From contig CALBZE010000032.1 in the NCBI GenBank assembly GCA_937889645.1, positions 1-26,281 of the forward strand: DNA of 26,281 nt, given 5' to 3'. The position numbers were made by a program, and so were the translations under genes. Below are positions 15,987-21,661 of the stretch, piece by piece. Below the pieces are notes generated by a model. That model did no database searches. It had not been told where the DNA came from and saw nothing but the letters and a program-made list of their open reading frames with translations. The stretch is from an uncultured bacterium (GTDB lineage: Bacteria > Gemmatimonadota > Gemmatimonadetes > Longimicrobiales > RSA9). Each line of letters opens with the position of its first letter. The first letter of the stretch is position 1.

Positions 15987-16736
15987 ATGCCAGAGCTGAA
16001 GGGTCGGACCGCGGTCGTAACCGGCGCGACGAAGGGGATCGGCCTGGCGATCGCCGAAGCGCTCGTCGCCTGTGGGGCGAACGTCGTCGTCTCGGCGCGG
16101 ACCGAGGCCGACGTCGAGCGCGCGGCGCGCGAGCTGGCCGAGGGGCGCTTCCGCCTGTACGACGGGCCGGTCGGCGCGGAGCGCGGCGGCGCCCATGGCG
16201 TCGTCTGCGACGTGCGGCGTCCGGAGGACTGCCGACGTCTGATCGAGGAAGCGGTCGCGCGGTTCGGTGGGCTCGACATCCTGATCAACAACGCGGGGAT
16301 CGGCCACTTCACGACCGTCGAGGAGATGACGATCGAGGACTGGCAACGCGTCCTCGACACGAACCTGAGCGGCGTCTTCTACTGCTCGCACTACGCGATC
16401 CCGCACCTCAAGCGGCGGGGGAGCGGTTGGATCATCAACATCGGCAGTCTGGCGGGGAAGAACGCGTTCCCGCGCGGCGCCGCCTACAACGCGAGCAAGT
16501 TCGGGCTGGTCGGGTTCACCGAGGCGCTGATGCAGGAGGTCCGTCACGACGGGATCCGCGTCAGCTCGATCATGCCCGGGAGCGTCGCCACGGGGTTCAC
16601 CCACCCGACCCCGGGCACCGGCGACGACTGGAAGGTGCAGCCGCAGGACATCGCGCAGATCGTGTTGGATCTGCTGGATACGCCGGAGCGGACGCTGCCG
16701 AGTCGGGTGGAGGTGAGGCCGAGCAGGCCGAGGTGA
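15987..16736 (+). CDS. Short-chain dehydrogenase/reductase (classical SDR)
   Basis: NAD(P)-dependent oxidoreductase of 249 residues. Cofactor motif TGATKGIG (12-19), acidic/arginine segment SARTEADVERAARELAE (36-52), NNAG at 101-104, and a complete catalytic tetrad: Asn126 in DTNLSG, Ser154 in IGSLAG, Tyr167 and Lys171 in YNASK. MPGSVATGF (196-204) is typical of FabG/sepiapterin-type members. The start at 15987 is set by a strong ribosome-binding site, AAGGAGGA about 4-11 nt upstream; a further in-frame ATG at 15960 precedes it. Substrate not deducible. It is divergent from the pteridine-reductase-like SDR across only 81 bp; AATTAAACT in that gap is the only AT-rich patch and probably holds a promoter. 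Confidence 0.92.
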   Translation: MPELKGRTAVVTGATKGIGLAIAEALVACGANVVVSARTEADVERAARELAEGRFRLYDGPVGAERGGAHGVVCDVRRPEDCRRLIEEAVARFGGLDILINNAGIGHFTTVEEMTIEDWQRVLDTNLSGVFYCSHYAIPHLKRRGSGWIINIGSLAGKNAFPRGAAYNASKFGLVGFTEALMQEVRHDGIRVSSIMPGSVATGFTHPTPGTGDDWKVQPQDIAQIVLDLLDTPERTLPSRVEVRPSRPR

Positions 16737-16930
16737 GAGGCCGCCGCTGGGCGGCGGCGGGAACGGCCGCGCTGGACGCGGCGGGGGCGGCCGGCCGCGG
16801 TGCGGCCGGCGGGAGACGGCCGCCTTGGGAGCGCAGACTCCCCATCGCGGTAGGCCCCGTCCCGGCAAGAACGGCGGTCTTCGGCCAGCGGCAAGCCGGG
16901 GGCAGGCGGTGGCCCGCGCCGGTCGCCGTG
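16737..16930. other. GC-rich spacer with a hairpin after the SDR gene
   Basis: GCCGGCCGC (16790-16798) and GCGGCCGGC (16802-16810) form a perfect 9-bp stem with a 3-nt loop about 54 nt after the SDR stop, the most likely terminator of that gene, though without a T-tract. The rest is a GC-rich stretch with no gene seen on either strand. Confidence 0.45.
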
Positions 16931-17102
16931 CCCCAAGTGCACAACCGGCGGCAAACGAATGCTTGTTGTGCGGTTGGGGACGGTAGAGTGCACCTATCGC
17001 ACAAAGAGATCCGGCGCGCAGAACGATGGTGCGATAGGGGTGCATTAGGTGCACCGATCGAACGATCATCCGCCAAGAGACGTCGATGGTGCGCTTGGGG
17101 AC
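16931..17102. repeat. Hairpin repeat family 1, copies C, D and E
   Basis: Three consecutive units separated by 5-8 nt. C: CCCCAAGTGCACAAC (16931-16945) pairs with GTTGTGCGGTTGGGG (16965-16979). D: TGCACCTATCGCAC (16989-17002) pairs with GTGCGATAGG..TGCA (17029-17044, two bulged G). E (about 17049-17102) keeps the right-arm sequence GTGCGCTTGGGGAC but pairs weakly. The right-arm consensus GTGCGnTTGGGGAC is shared with copies A and B at the start of the window. Arms differ between copies yet stay complementary. Non-coding. Confidence 0.75.
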
Positions 17103-17333
17103 TCCCGGGGCGCCGATCGGCCTCTCAGCCGCCGGGGCTTGCCGTCTTGTGGCCGAGGGCGCCCGCGCCGGCCGCCATACGGTGCGGGTCGCACCGAGCC
17201 GGGCACCATGCCGCGGGAGACGCTCCGTGCCGGCCGCCATACGGCGGGATACGTAGCCCGCGACCCCGACGGGCCCGCCCTCACGGCGTCCCGGCGCGAG
17301 CCGAATATCACACGTGTTCCAATGGAGGAAGAA
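17103..17333. other. Leader region of fumC with a 16-nt direct repeat
   Basis: GCCGGCCGCCATACGG occurs at 17167-17182 and again at 17229-17244, 62 bp apart. No coding capacity is convincing; the in-frame extension of fumC through this region (from about 17049) is Arg/Pro/Gly-rich and unlike fumarases. The ribosome-binding site GGAGGA at 17324-17329 serves fumC. Confidence 0.5.
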
Positions 17334-18752
17334 ATGTCGGATCAGGCATATCGCATAGAACGCGACTCCCTCGGGGAGATGAAGGTCCCCTCGGATGCGC
17401 TCTGGGGCGCGCAGACGCAGCGGGCGGTCGAGAACTTTCCGATCAGCGACCTGCGTTTCCCGCGGGAGTTCATCGCGGCGATGGGGATGATCAAGAAGGC
17501 CGCGGCCGAAACGAACATGGAGCTCGGGCTCCTGGACGAGGAGGTCGGCCGCGCGATCGTCGCGGCGGCGGACGAGGTGATCCGCGGCGATCTGGACCGG
17601 CATTTCGTCCTCGACATCTTCCAGACCGGGAGCGGCACCTCGACGAACATGAACACGAACGAGGTGATCGCCAACCGGGCCTCACTGCTGCTGGGCGCGA
17701 ACATCGGGTCGAAGCGGGTGCACCCGAACGACCACGTGAACATGGGGCAGTCGTCGAACGACACGATCCCGACGGCGATGCAGATCGCGGCGCGGCGGGC
17801 GATCCAGTTCGACCTGCTCCCGGCGCTTGCGGAGCTCAAGAGCGCGCTCGCGGCCAAGGCGGAGGAGTTCGACGGGATCGTGAAGTCCGGCCGGACGCAC
17901 CTCATGGATGCGACTCCGATTCGCCTGGGGCAGGAGTTCAGCGGCTACGCGGCCCAGATCGGACTCGCGATGCGTCGCGTCAAGGAAGCGAGCGACGACA
18001 TGGCCGAGCTGCCGCTGGGCGGGACCGCGGTCGGTACGGGGATCAACGCGCACGAGGAGTTCGCGCGACGTGCTATCGAGCGCATCTCGGTCATGGCCGG
18101 CGTGGAGTTCCGTGAGGCGGAGAACCACTTCGAGCGCCAGGCGACGCGGGACACGATCGTCTACGCGCACGGCGCGCTGAACACGCTGGCGGTCTCGCTC
18201 ATGAAGATCGCCAACGACATCCGCTGGCTGGCGAGCGGGCCGCGCGCGGGTCTGGCCGAGATCACGCTTCCGGCCACGCAGCCCGGTTCGAGCATCATGC
18301 CCGGGAAGGTGAACCCGGTCATCCCCGAGGCGGTCACGATGGTCGCCGCGCAGGTCATGGGGAACCACACCACGATCACGGTCGGCGGTCAGGGCAGCTT
18401 CTTCGAGCTGAACGTGATGATGCCGATCATGGCCTACGCGATGCTCCAGTCGATCAAGATCCTGACGAACGCGTGCCGGGTCCTGACGTCGAAGTGCGTC
18501 GAGGGGATCGAGGCGAACGAGGCACGTTGCCGCGAGCTGCTCGAAGGGAACCTCATGCTGGCGACGTCGCTCGCGCCCGCGATCGGCTACGACGCCGCGG
18601 CCGCGATCGCGAAGGAGGCGTACGCACGCGGCACGACCGTGCGCGAGGTCGCCCGCGAGAAGTCCGGGCTCCCCGAGGAGGAGCTGGACCGGCTCCTCGA
18701 CCCGCGCCCGATGACCGAGCCGGGGATCCGCGGGATCGCGGTCGGCGGGTGA
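17334..18752 (+). CDS. fumC: Class II fumarate hydratase
   Basis: Reversible hydration of fumarate to malate in the TCA cycle; iron-independent homotetramer. 472 residues from ATG 17334, which has GGAGGA at 17324-17329 and gives the standard MSDQ..YRIERDSLGE start; an in-frame ATG at 17322 is possible. Signatures: GSGTSTNMNTNEVIANRA (99-116), SSNDTIPTAM (140-149), the catalytic His189 in GRTHLMDATPIRLGQ and catalytic Ser320 in GSSIMPGKVNP (318-328). The VIPEAVTMVAAQVMGN run after the signature matches the actinobacterial-type fumarases and separates it from aspartase, though AspA cannot be excluded on motifs alone. C-terminus EPGIRGIAVGG is normal. Confidence 0.92.
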   Translation: MSDQAYRIERDSLGEMKVPSDALWGAQTQRAVENFPISDLRFPREFIAAMGMIKKAAAETNMELGLLDEEVGRAIVAAADEVIRGDLDRHFVLDIFQTGSGTSTNMNTNEVIANRASLLLGANIGSKRVHPNDHVNMGQSSNDTIPTAMQIAARRAIQFDLLPALAELKSALAAKAEEFDGIVKSGRTHLMDATPIRLGQEFSGYAAQIGLAMRRVKEASDDMAELPLGGTAVGTGINAHEEFARRAIERISVMAGVEFREAENHFERQATRDTIVYAHGALNTLAVSLMKIANDIRWLASGPRAGLAEITLPATQPGSSIMPGKVNPVIPEAVTMVAAQVMGNHTTITVGGQGSFFELNVMMPIMAYAMLQSIKILTNACRVLTSKCVEGIEANEARCRELLEGNLMLATSLAPAIGYDAAAAIAKEAYARGTTVREVAREKSGLPEEELDRLLDPRPMTEPGIRGIAVGG

Positions 18753-18792
18753 GATCGGCCGTCGGAGGTTGGCGGCCGAGGGCGCGCGACGG

Positions 18793-18868
18793 CGGCGGTG
18801 AGCCCGGCGCGCGCGTCCGGAACTAGAACCGGCGCGCCCGGCCAGTCATGGGGCTGGCGGGCGCGTCC
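18793..18868. repeat. Repeat family 2, copy B
   Basis: 18822-18866 aligns with 10218-10262: ACTAG, CCGGCGCGC, AGT.ATGGG and GCG.GCGCG in the same order, with small gaps. CGCGCCCGGCCAG and CTGGCGGGCGCG inside it can pair with one bulge around the ATGGGG core, so the hairpin is kept although the sequence has changed. It lies between convergent fumC and arsR, in the same sort of position as copy A. Confidence 0.5.
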
Positions 18869-18879
18869 CGTTGCAGACA

Positions 18880-18917
18880 CGGCGGGCACGTCCCGGCAAT
18901 CCGGGGTGTGCCCGCCG
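18880..18917. terminator. Long near-perfect hairpin between convergent fumC and arsR
   Basis: CGGCGGGCAC (18880-18889) pairs with GTGCCCGCCG (18908-18917), and CCCGG (18892-18896) with CCGGG (18901-18905) around a CAAT loop; the two 2-nt GT steps between them can form tandem G-T pairs, giving a 17-step stem. It ends 14 nt past the arsR stop and 128 nt past the fumC stop. No T-tract is present. Likely a bidirectional terminator or 3'-end stabiliser. Confidence 0.6.
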
Positions 18918-18931
18918 CGCGTTCGTCGGGC

Positions 18932-19228
18932 CTACCCGAGCAGCCGCTCGAGTATCGCGAAGTGCTGCTTCAGGAAATCGCGGCGCAGGCCGTTCATCGT
19001 GCAGAGGCCGTCCTTGCGGCGGTCGACGATACCGGCGGCCTCCAGGATCGAGAGGTGGTGGGACACGAGCGAAGGCGAGAGGCCGAGTGCGGCGCAGACG
19101 TCGGTCGACGACAGCGCGCAGCGTCGCTCCGACAGGAGCGCGACGATCCGGAATCGGTTCTCATCGGAGAGCGCCGCCAGCACGCGCAACAGTTCGCGCG
19201 ACTGGGGCGCCGGCACGGATCCTTCCAC
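18932..19228 (-). CDS. ArsR/SmtB-type winged-helix transcriptional regulator
   Basis: 98-residue DNA-binding repressor or activator with a helix-turn-helix at about 40-62 (STDVCAALGLSPSLVSHHLSIL) and the wing at about 63-78. LSDENRFRIVALLSERRCALSSTDV matches the N-terminal half of ArsR proteins. The CxC metal-binding motif of ArsR itself (ELCVC) is absent; cysteines at 37, 45 and 76 could act as metal or redox ligands, but this is not shown. Start GTG at 19228 has a good ribosome-binding site (GGAGGGG on the minus strand, about 5 nt away). The upstream minus-strand neighbour is the DUF6941-like gene, 115 nt away. Target genes unknown. Confidence 0.88.
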   Translation of the reverse strand: MEGSVPAPQSRELLRVLAALSDENRFRIVALLSERRCALSSTDVCAALGLSPSLVSHHLSILEAAGIVDRRKDGLCTMNGLRRDFLKQHFAILERLLG

Positions 19229-19343
19229 GGGCCCCTCCAGCCACGGCCTCGACTCGGTCTACCGGGCGCAAGCGGCCTCTGATACCCGACCTCGTGGCGC
19301 GGGATCCTCGGCGGCACGAGGGCTCACGGCGGCGCCGGGTCCG

Positions 19344-19760
19344 CTACCGCGGGCTTGCCCCGGCCTCTTCGTTCTTCCCGACGAAGAGCGAGAACGCGCG
19401 GCGCGTCTGCGTGCCCGCCTTGAGGTCGAAGTGGTATCGACCCGGGGCGGGGAAGACGACATCCTGGATCGGCATGATCAAGCGCGTCTGGGGACGCGCG
19501 CGGTCCTCGCCCCGAACCGGGACCTCCGTGTGACCCTGGATCGTGAGGGCGGCACGGCCGTTGTCGTCGACCAGGTCGGCGCGGAGCGGGATCCGGCCGG
19601 ACTCGCCCGGCTCCCATTCCACGATGAAGACCACGGTCATCTGGTCCTGGACGGCGGGGAAGCCGGGAGCGTACAGTTCGTTGAAGACGCCCCGGATGTC
19701 GATCTTCCCATCGGGTCGGACCGAGGCGTCGTCGCAGGCGCAAGCAAGTAGTAGTTCCAT
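19344..19760 (-). CDS. DUF6941-like protein
   Basis: 138 residues with the start MELLLACACDDASVRPDGKI followed by IRGVFNELYAPGFPAVQ, which I recall from DUF6941 proteins (MELLLAC.YD...GK..I.GIFD..YAP.FPA). Beta-rich: VVFIVEWEPGESGRIPLRADLVDD, LTIQGHTEV and GRYHFDLKAG suggest a small beta-sandwich, cytoplasmic, with no signal sequence. The family has no assigned function. The gene has its own good promoter at 19770-19798, with the -10 only 9 nt from the ATG, so translation is leaderless or nearly so. It is divergent from the PIG-L gene. Confidence 0.75.
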   Translation of the reverse strand: MELLLACACDDASVRPDGKIDIRGVFNELYAPGFPAVQDQMTVVFIVEWEPGESGRIPLRADLVDDNGRAALTIQGHTEVPVRGEDRARPQTRLIMPIQDVVFPAPGRYHFDLKAGTQTRRAFSLFVGKNEEAGASPR

Positions 19761-19769
19761 AGGGCCGGG

Positions 19770-19798
19770 AAGATGGCGGCGTCGGAGTTGCCAGTCAA
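19770..19798 (-). promoter_or_regulatory. Sigma70-like promoter of the DUF6941-like gene
   Basis: Reading on the minus strand, the -35 is TTGACT (19793-19798), the spacer is 17 nt, and the -10 is CATCTT (19770-19775). Nine bases then lead to the ATG at 19760, so the 5' leader would be about 2-3 nt. The -10 resembles TATCTT upstream of mlaE. Confidence 0.5.
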
Positions 19799-19857
19799 AT
19801 GCTGGGCGACCGGGCACGCCGGCCACGTCGGGTATACCAAAGTCGGGAGGGAGTGGA

Positions 19858-20544
19858 GTGAAGACGATCCTCGTGGCGTTGTCGCACCCGGACGACGAGG
19901 TGGGGTGCGCGGGGACGATCGCGTTGCACGCGGCGCGGGGCGACCGCGTGGTGCTCCTGTGGCTCACACGGGGCGGGATGACGGAGGCGCTGGGCCGTCT
20001 GCCGTACGAGGAGGTCGCGCGGCTGCGGACGGAGCACGGCGAGGCGGCGGCGCGGCTGTTGGGCGCGGAGCCGCGCTTCATGGAGTTTCGGGACACGCGC
20101 GTCGAGGCGACGGCGGACGCGGCATACGAGGTCGCACGCGTCGTCGCCGAGGTCAGGCCGGACGCGGTGGTGACCTGGGGCGACGCGTGGGTCCGCGGCC
20201 CGCGGCACCCCGACCACCAGGCGACGGGGAAGATCGTCCGCGACGCCGTGACCCTCGCCCGGATCGGCGGCGTGGTGGCTCCGCTCCCGCCGCACCGCGA
20301 ACCGGCGCCGATCTTCACGCTGCGCGACGTGCACTCCCACCTCCCCGCGCGCGCCGTGGACGTGATGCCGGTGCTGGACCAGGTACTCGAGCTGGGTCGC
20401 TTCTACCGCGAACGGGTCGGCTGGCCCGAGGAGGAGTGGCTGCGTCGACGCCTGGCGGACGCGGGCGCCGAGTGGGGCGTCGCGGCGGCCGAGGTGTTCG
20501 ATGCGTGGGAAACGCCCGGCGGCCTGGGTGAGTCGCTGATCTGA
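19858..20544 (+). CDS. PIG-L family deacetylase (LmbE-like)
   Basis: Zinc-dependent N-deacetylase of N-acetylglucosamine-type substrates. 228 residues. Zinc and catalytic motif HPDDE at 10-14 (SHPDDEVGCAGTIA) and the second motif HPDH at 117-120 (RGPRHPDHQATGKIV) are both intact. The start at GTG 19858 has a GGGAGGGAG ribosome-binding site just upstream; in-frame sequence further upstream lies inside the opposite-strand DUF6941-like gene region. Relatives include BshB (bacillithiol synthesis) and MshB (mycothiol); the position does not point to either, as no thiol-synthesis partners are in the window. Converges with the PRC-barrel gene (25 bp apart). Confidence 0.88.
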   Translation: MKTILVALSHPDDEVGCAGTIALHAARGDRVVLLWLTRGGMTEALGRLPYEEVARLRTEHGEAAARLLGAEPRFMEFRDTRVEATADAAYEVARVVAEVRPDAVVTWGDAWVRGPRHPDHQATGKIVRDAVTLARIGGVVAPLPPHREPAPIFTLRDVHSHLPARAVDVMPVLDQVLELGRFYRERVGWPEEEWLRRRLADAGAEWGVAAAEVFDAWETPGGLGESLI

Positions 20545-20569
20545 TCCCGTTCCGGTCCGATGCGGGCCG

Positions 20570-21442
20570 TCACATCGGCCGCCGGCCGCCCGGCTCGTAG
20601 TCGGGGCGCCGGAAGTGCCGGCCGTCGCCGTCGAGGCGCTCGTCCAACGTGGTCCTGACGCGCTGCTCGAGGTCGCGAGGGATCGGCTCCGGCGACGTGT
20701 ACGTCGGCAGCGCGCGCAGGTCCGCTTCCTCGAGCGCGGGCGCTTCCACGATTTCTTCGTCCCGGCGCACGCGCAGGTACCCGACCGGGACGAGGACCTG
20801 CCGTCCTTCGGACTCGATCCCGACGATGGCGTAGCGAACCTTTCCGGCGACGGGGTCGACGGCCAGGTCGTCGACGGTGCCGACGCGCCGGCCGCCGGCG
20901 TGGAGGGGCCAGCGGCGGATGTCGGGCTCGCCCTCGGCGATCTCGACGTCCGGCGTCGTTCCGAGCGGGACCAGAGGCGCGCGATGGCGGGGGATCGCCG
21001 GGCCGCGGATGATCGGATGCTCGCCGGCGTACAGTCCGCGGTGATCGTAGGCGGGGTGCGCGTAGTAACGCTCGCCGTGGAACAATTTCCCGTGCGCCCG
21101 CGCGATCCGGCGGCCGTAGCGCTCGTCGACCGGCCGTTCGCCGTCGTAGGGCGGGATCGTGCGCAGCTCTTCGCGCGTGGCGCCGAGGAGGTGGACGAGC
21201 GGTTTGCCCCGCTCTCGCTCCAGGCGGATGTGGCCGAGGGGCACGAGCACGTGCGTTCCGTCCCCCTCGAGGGCCACGTCCAGGTACCGGATCAGGCCGG
21301 ATCGCTCCTCGGCGAGAGAGCCGTGGACCGATCCGGCGATGTGGCCCTCGGCGTCCTCGACGGGAACGCCTTCCAGGTCCGGGACCTGGCGGAGCGGCTC
21401 CGGCTCCTCGGCGCTCGGCCCGTAGAGTCTGTGCGCGCGCAT
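20570..21442 (-). CDS. Protein with two PRC-barrel-like domains
   Basis: 290 residues with an internal duplication. Domain 1 (about 18-75) contains LEGVPVEDAEGHIAGSV, IRYLDVALE and HVLVPLGHIRL. Domain 2 (about 173-228) contains RRVGTVDDLAVDPVAGKV and YAIVGIESEGRQVLVPVGYLRV. Each is followed by a matching segment with LRTIPPY / LRALPTY. Between them lies a Tyr/His/Arg-rich linker (about 98-150). PRC-barrels occur in photosynthetic reaction-centre H subunits (PuhA), RimM and stress proteins; domain 2 resembles the former, but no other photosynthesis gene is present. No transmembrane helix. ATG 21442 has a GGAG ribosome-binding site five bases upstream. A longer in-frame start at 21517 overlaps the metK promoter. 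Confidence 0.75.
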   Translation of the reverse strand: MRAHRLYGPSAEEPEPLRQVPDLEGVPVEDAEGHIAGSVHGSLAEERSGLIRYLDVALEGDGTHVLVPLGHIRLERERGKPLVHLLGATREELRTIPPYDGERPVDERYGRRIARAHGKLFHGERYYAHPAYDHRGLYAGEHPIIRGPAIPRHRAPLVPLGTTPDVEIAEGEPDIRRWPLHAGGRRVGTVDDLAVDPVAGKVRYAIVGIESEGRQVLVPVGYLRVRRDEEIVEAPALEEADLRALPTYTSPEPIPRDLEQRVRTTLDERLDGDGRHFRRPDYEPGGRRPM

Positions 21443-21472
21443 AGCGCTCCGGGAGACCGCAATCCCCATTCC

Positions 21473-21502
21473 TTGACACCTGGACGACGAGGCACGTAGG
21501 TT
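21473..21502 (+). promoter_or_regulatory. Sigma70-like promoter of metK
   Basis: Perfect -35 TTGACA at 21473-21478, 18-nt spacer, -10 TAGGTT at 21497-21502. Predicted start about 21508, giving a leader of about 154 nt that holds the SAM-II-type aptamer and terminator. The region is divergent from the PRC-barrel gene. Confidence 0.6.
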
Positions 21503-21550
21503 GCGCGCGCCGTGCATCGTGATGCTCGCGGCAGGGGTCCGTCCGCCGCG

Positions 21551-21607
21551 CGTGGGATTTGAGTCGGCAGCTTGTGCCCCACGTTAAACATAGCACTAAA
21601 GCGCCGG
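21551..21607 (+). promoter_or_regulatory. SAM-II-type riboswitch aptamer upstream of metK
   Basis: P1 pairs CGTGG (21551-21555) with CCACG (21579-21583). The loop starts GATTTGA (21556-21562) and ends GCTTG (21570-21574). After P1 comes TTAAACATAGCACTAAAG (21584-21601), matching the SAM-II core (UUAAA..AGC.UAAAG, as I recall it), with ACUAAA where GCUAAA is usual. The pseudoknot P2 pairs TCGGC (21564-21568) with GCCGG (21603-21607). It sits directly upstream of a terminator and S-adenosylmethionine synthetase, the expected target. SAM-V, which shares this core, is the alternative class. Confidence 0.75.
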
Positions 21608-21611
21608 AGGC

Positions 21612-21650
21612 CTGCTGCCGAGCTTCCCGGCGGCGGGCAGTTTCTTTTTT
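21612..21650 (+). terminator. Intrinsic terminator of the metK attenuator
   Basis: CTGCTGCCG (21612-21620) pairs with CGGCGGGCAG (21631-21640; one bulge and a U-G pair), followed by TTTCTTTTTT (21641-21650), the only long T-tract in the window. The 5' arm GCTGCCGA (21614-21621) is perfectly complementary to TCGGCAGC (21564-21571) inside the aptamer. Without ligand this pairing should form an antiterminator; with SAM bound, the aptamer holds that segment and the terminator forms. Confidence 0.85.
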
Positions 21651-21661
21651 CAGGGGTGTCC

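Noticed and set aside
16931..17102. attC-like integron sites
   Set aside because: The arms contain CACAAC and GTTGTG, faintly like attC core boxes, but no GTTRRRY site is met, no gene cassettes lie between units, and no integrase is in the window.
16790..17333. N-terminal extension of fumC from about 17049
   Set aside because: The extension is Arg/Pro/Gly-rich, crosses the hairpin repeats, and has no fumarase-like sequence; ATG 17334 has a good ribosome-binding site and the standard start.
20570..21442. Photosynthetic reaction-centre H subunit
   Set aside because: PRC-barrel similarity only; no transmembrane helix and no puf, bch or crt genes nearby.
21543..21661. Upstream extension of metK
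   Set aside because: In-frame codons exist back to 21572, but they lie inside the riboswitch and terminator, and the family starts at MAREYILTSESVSEGHPDK.
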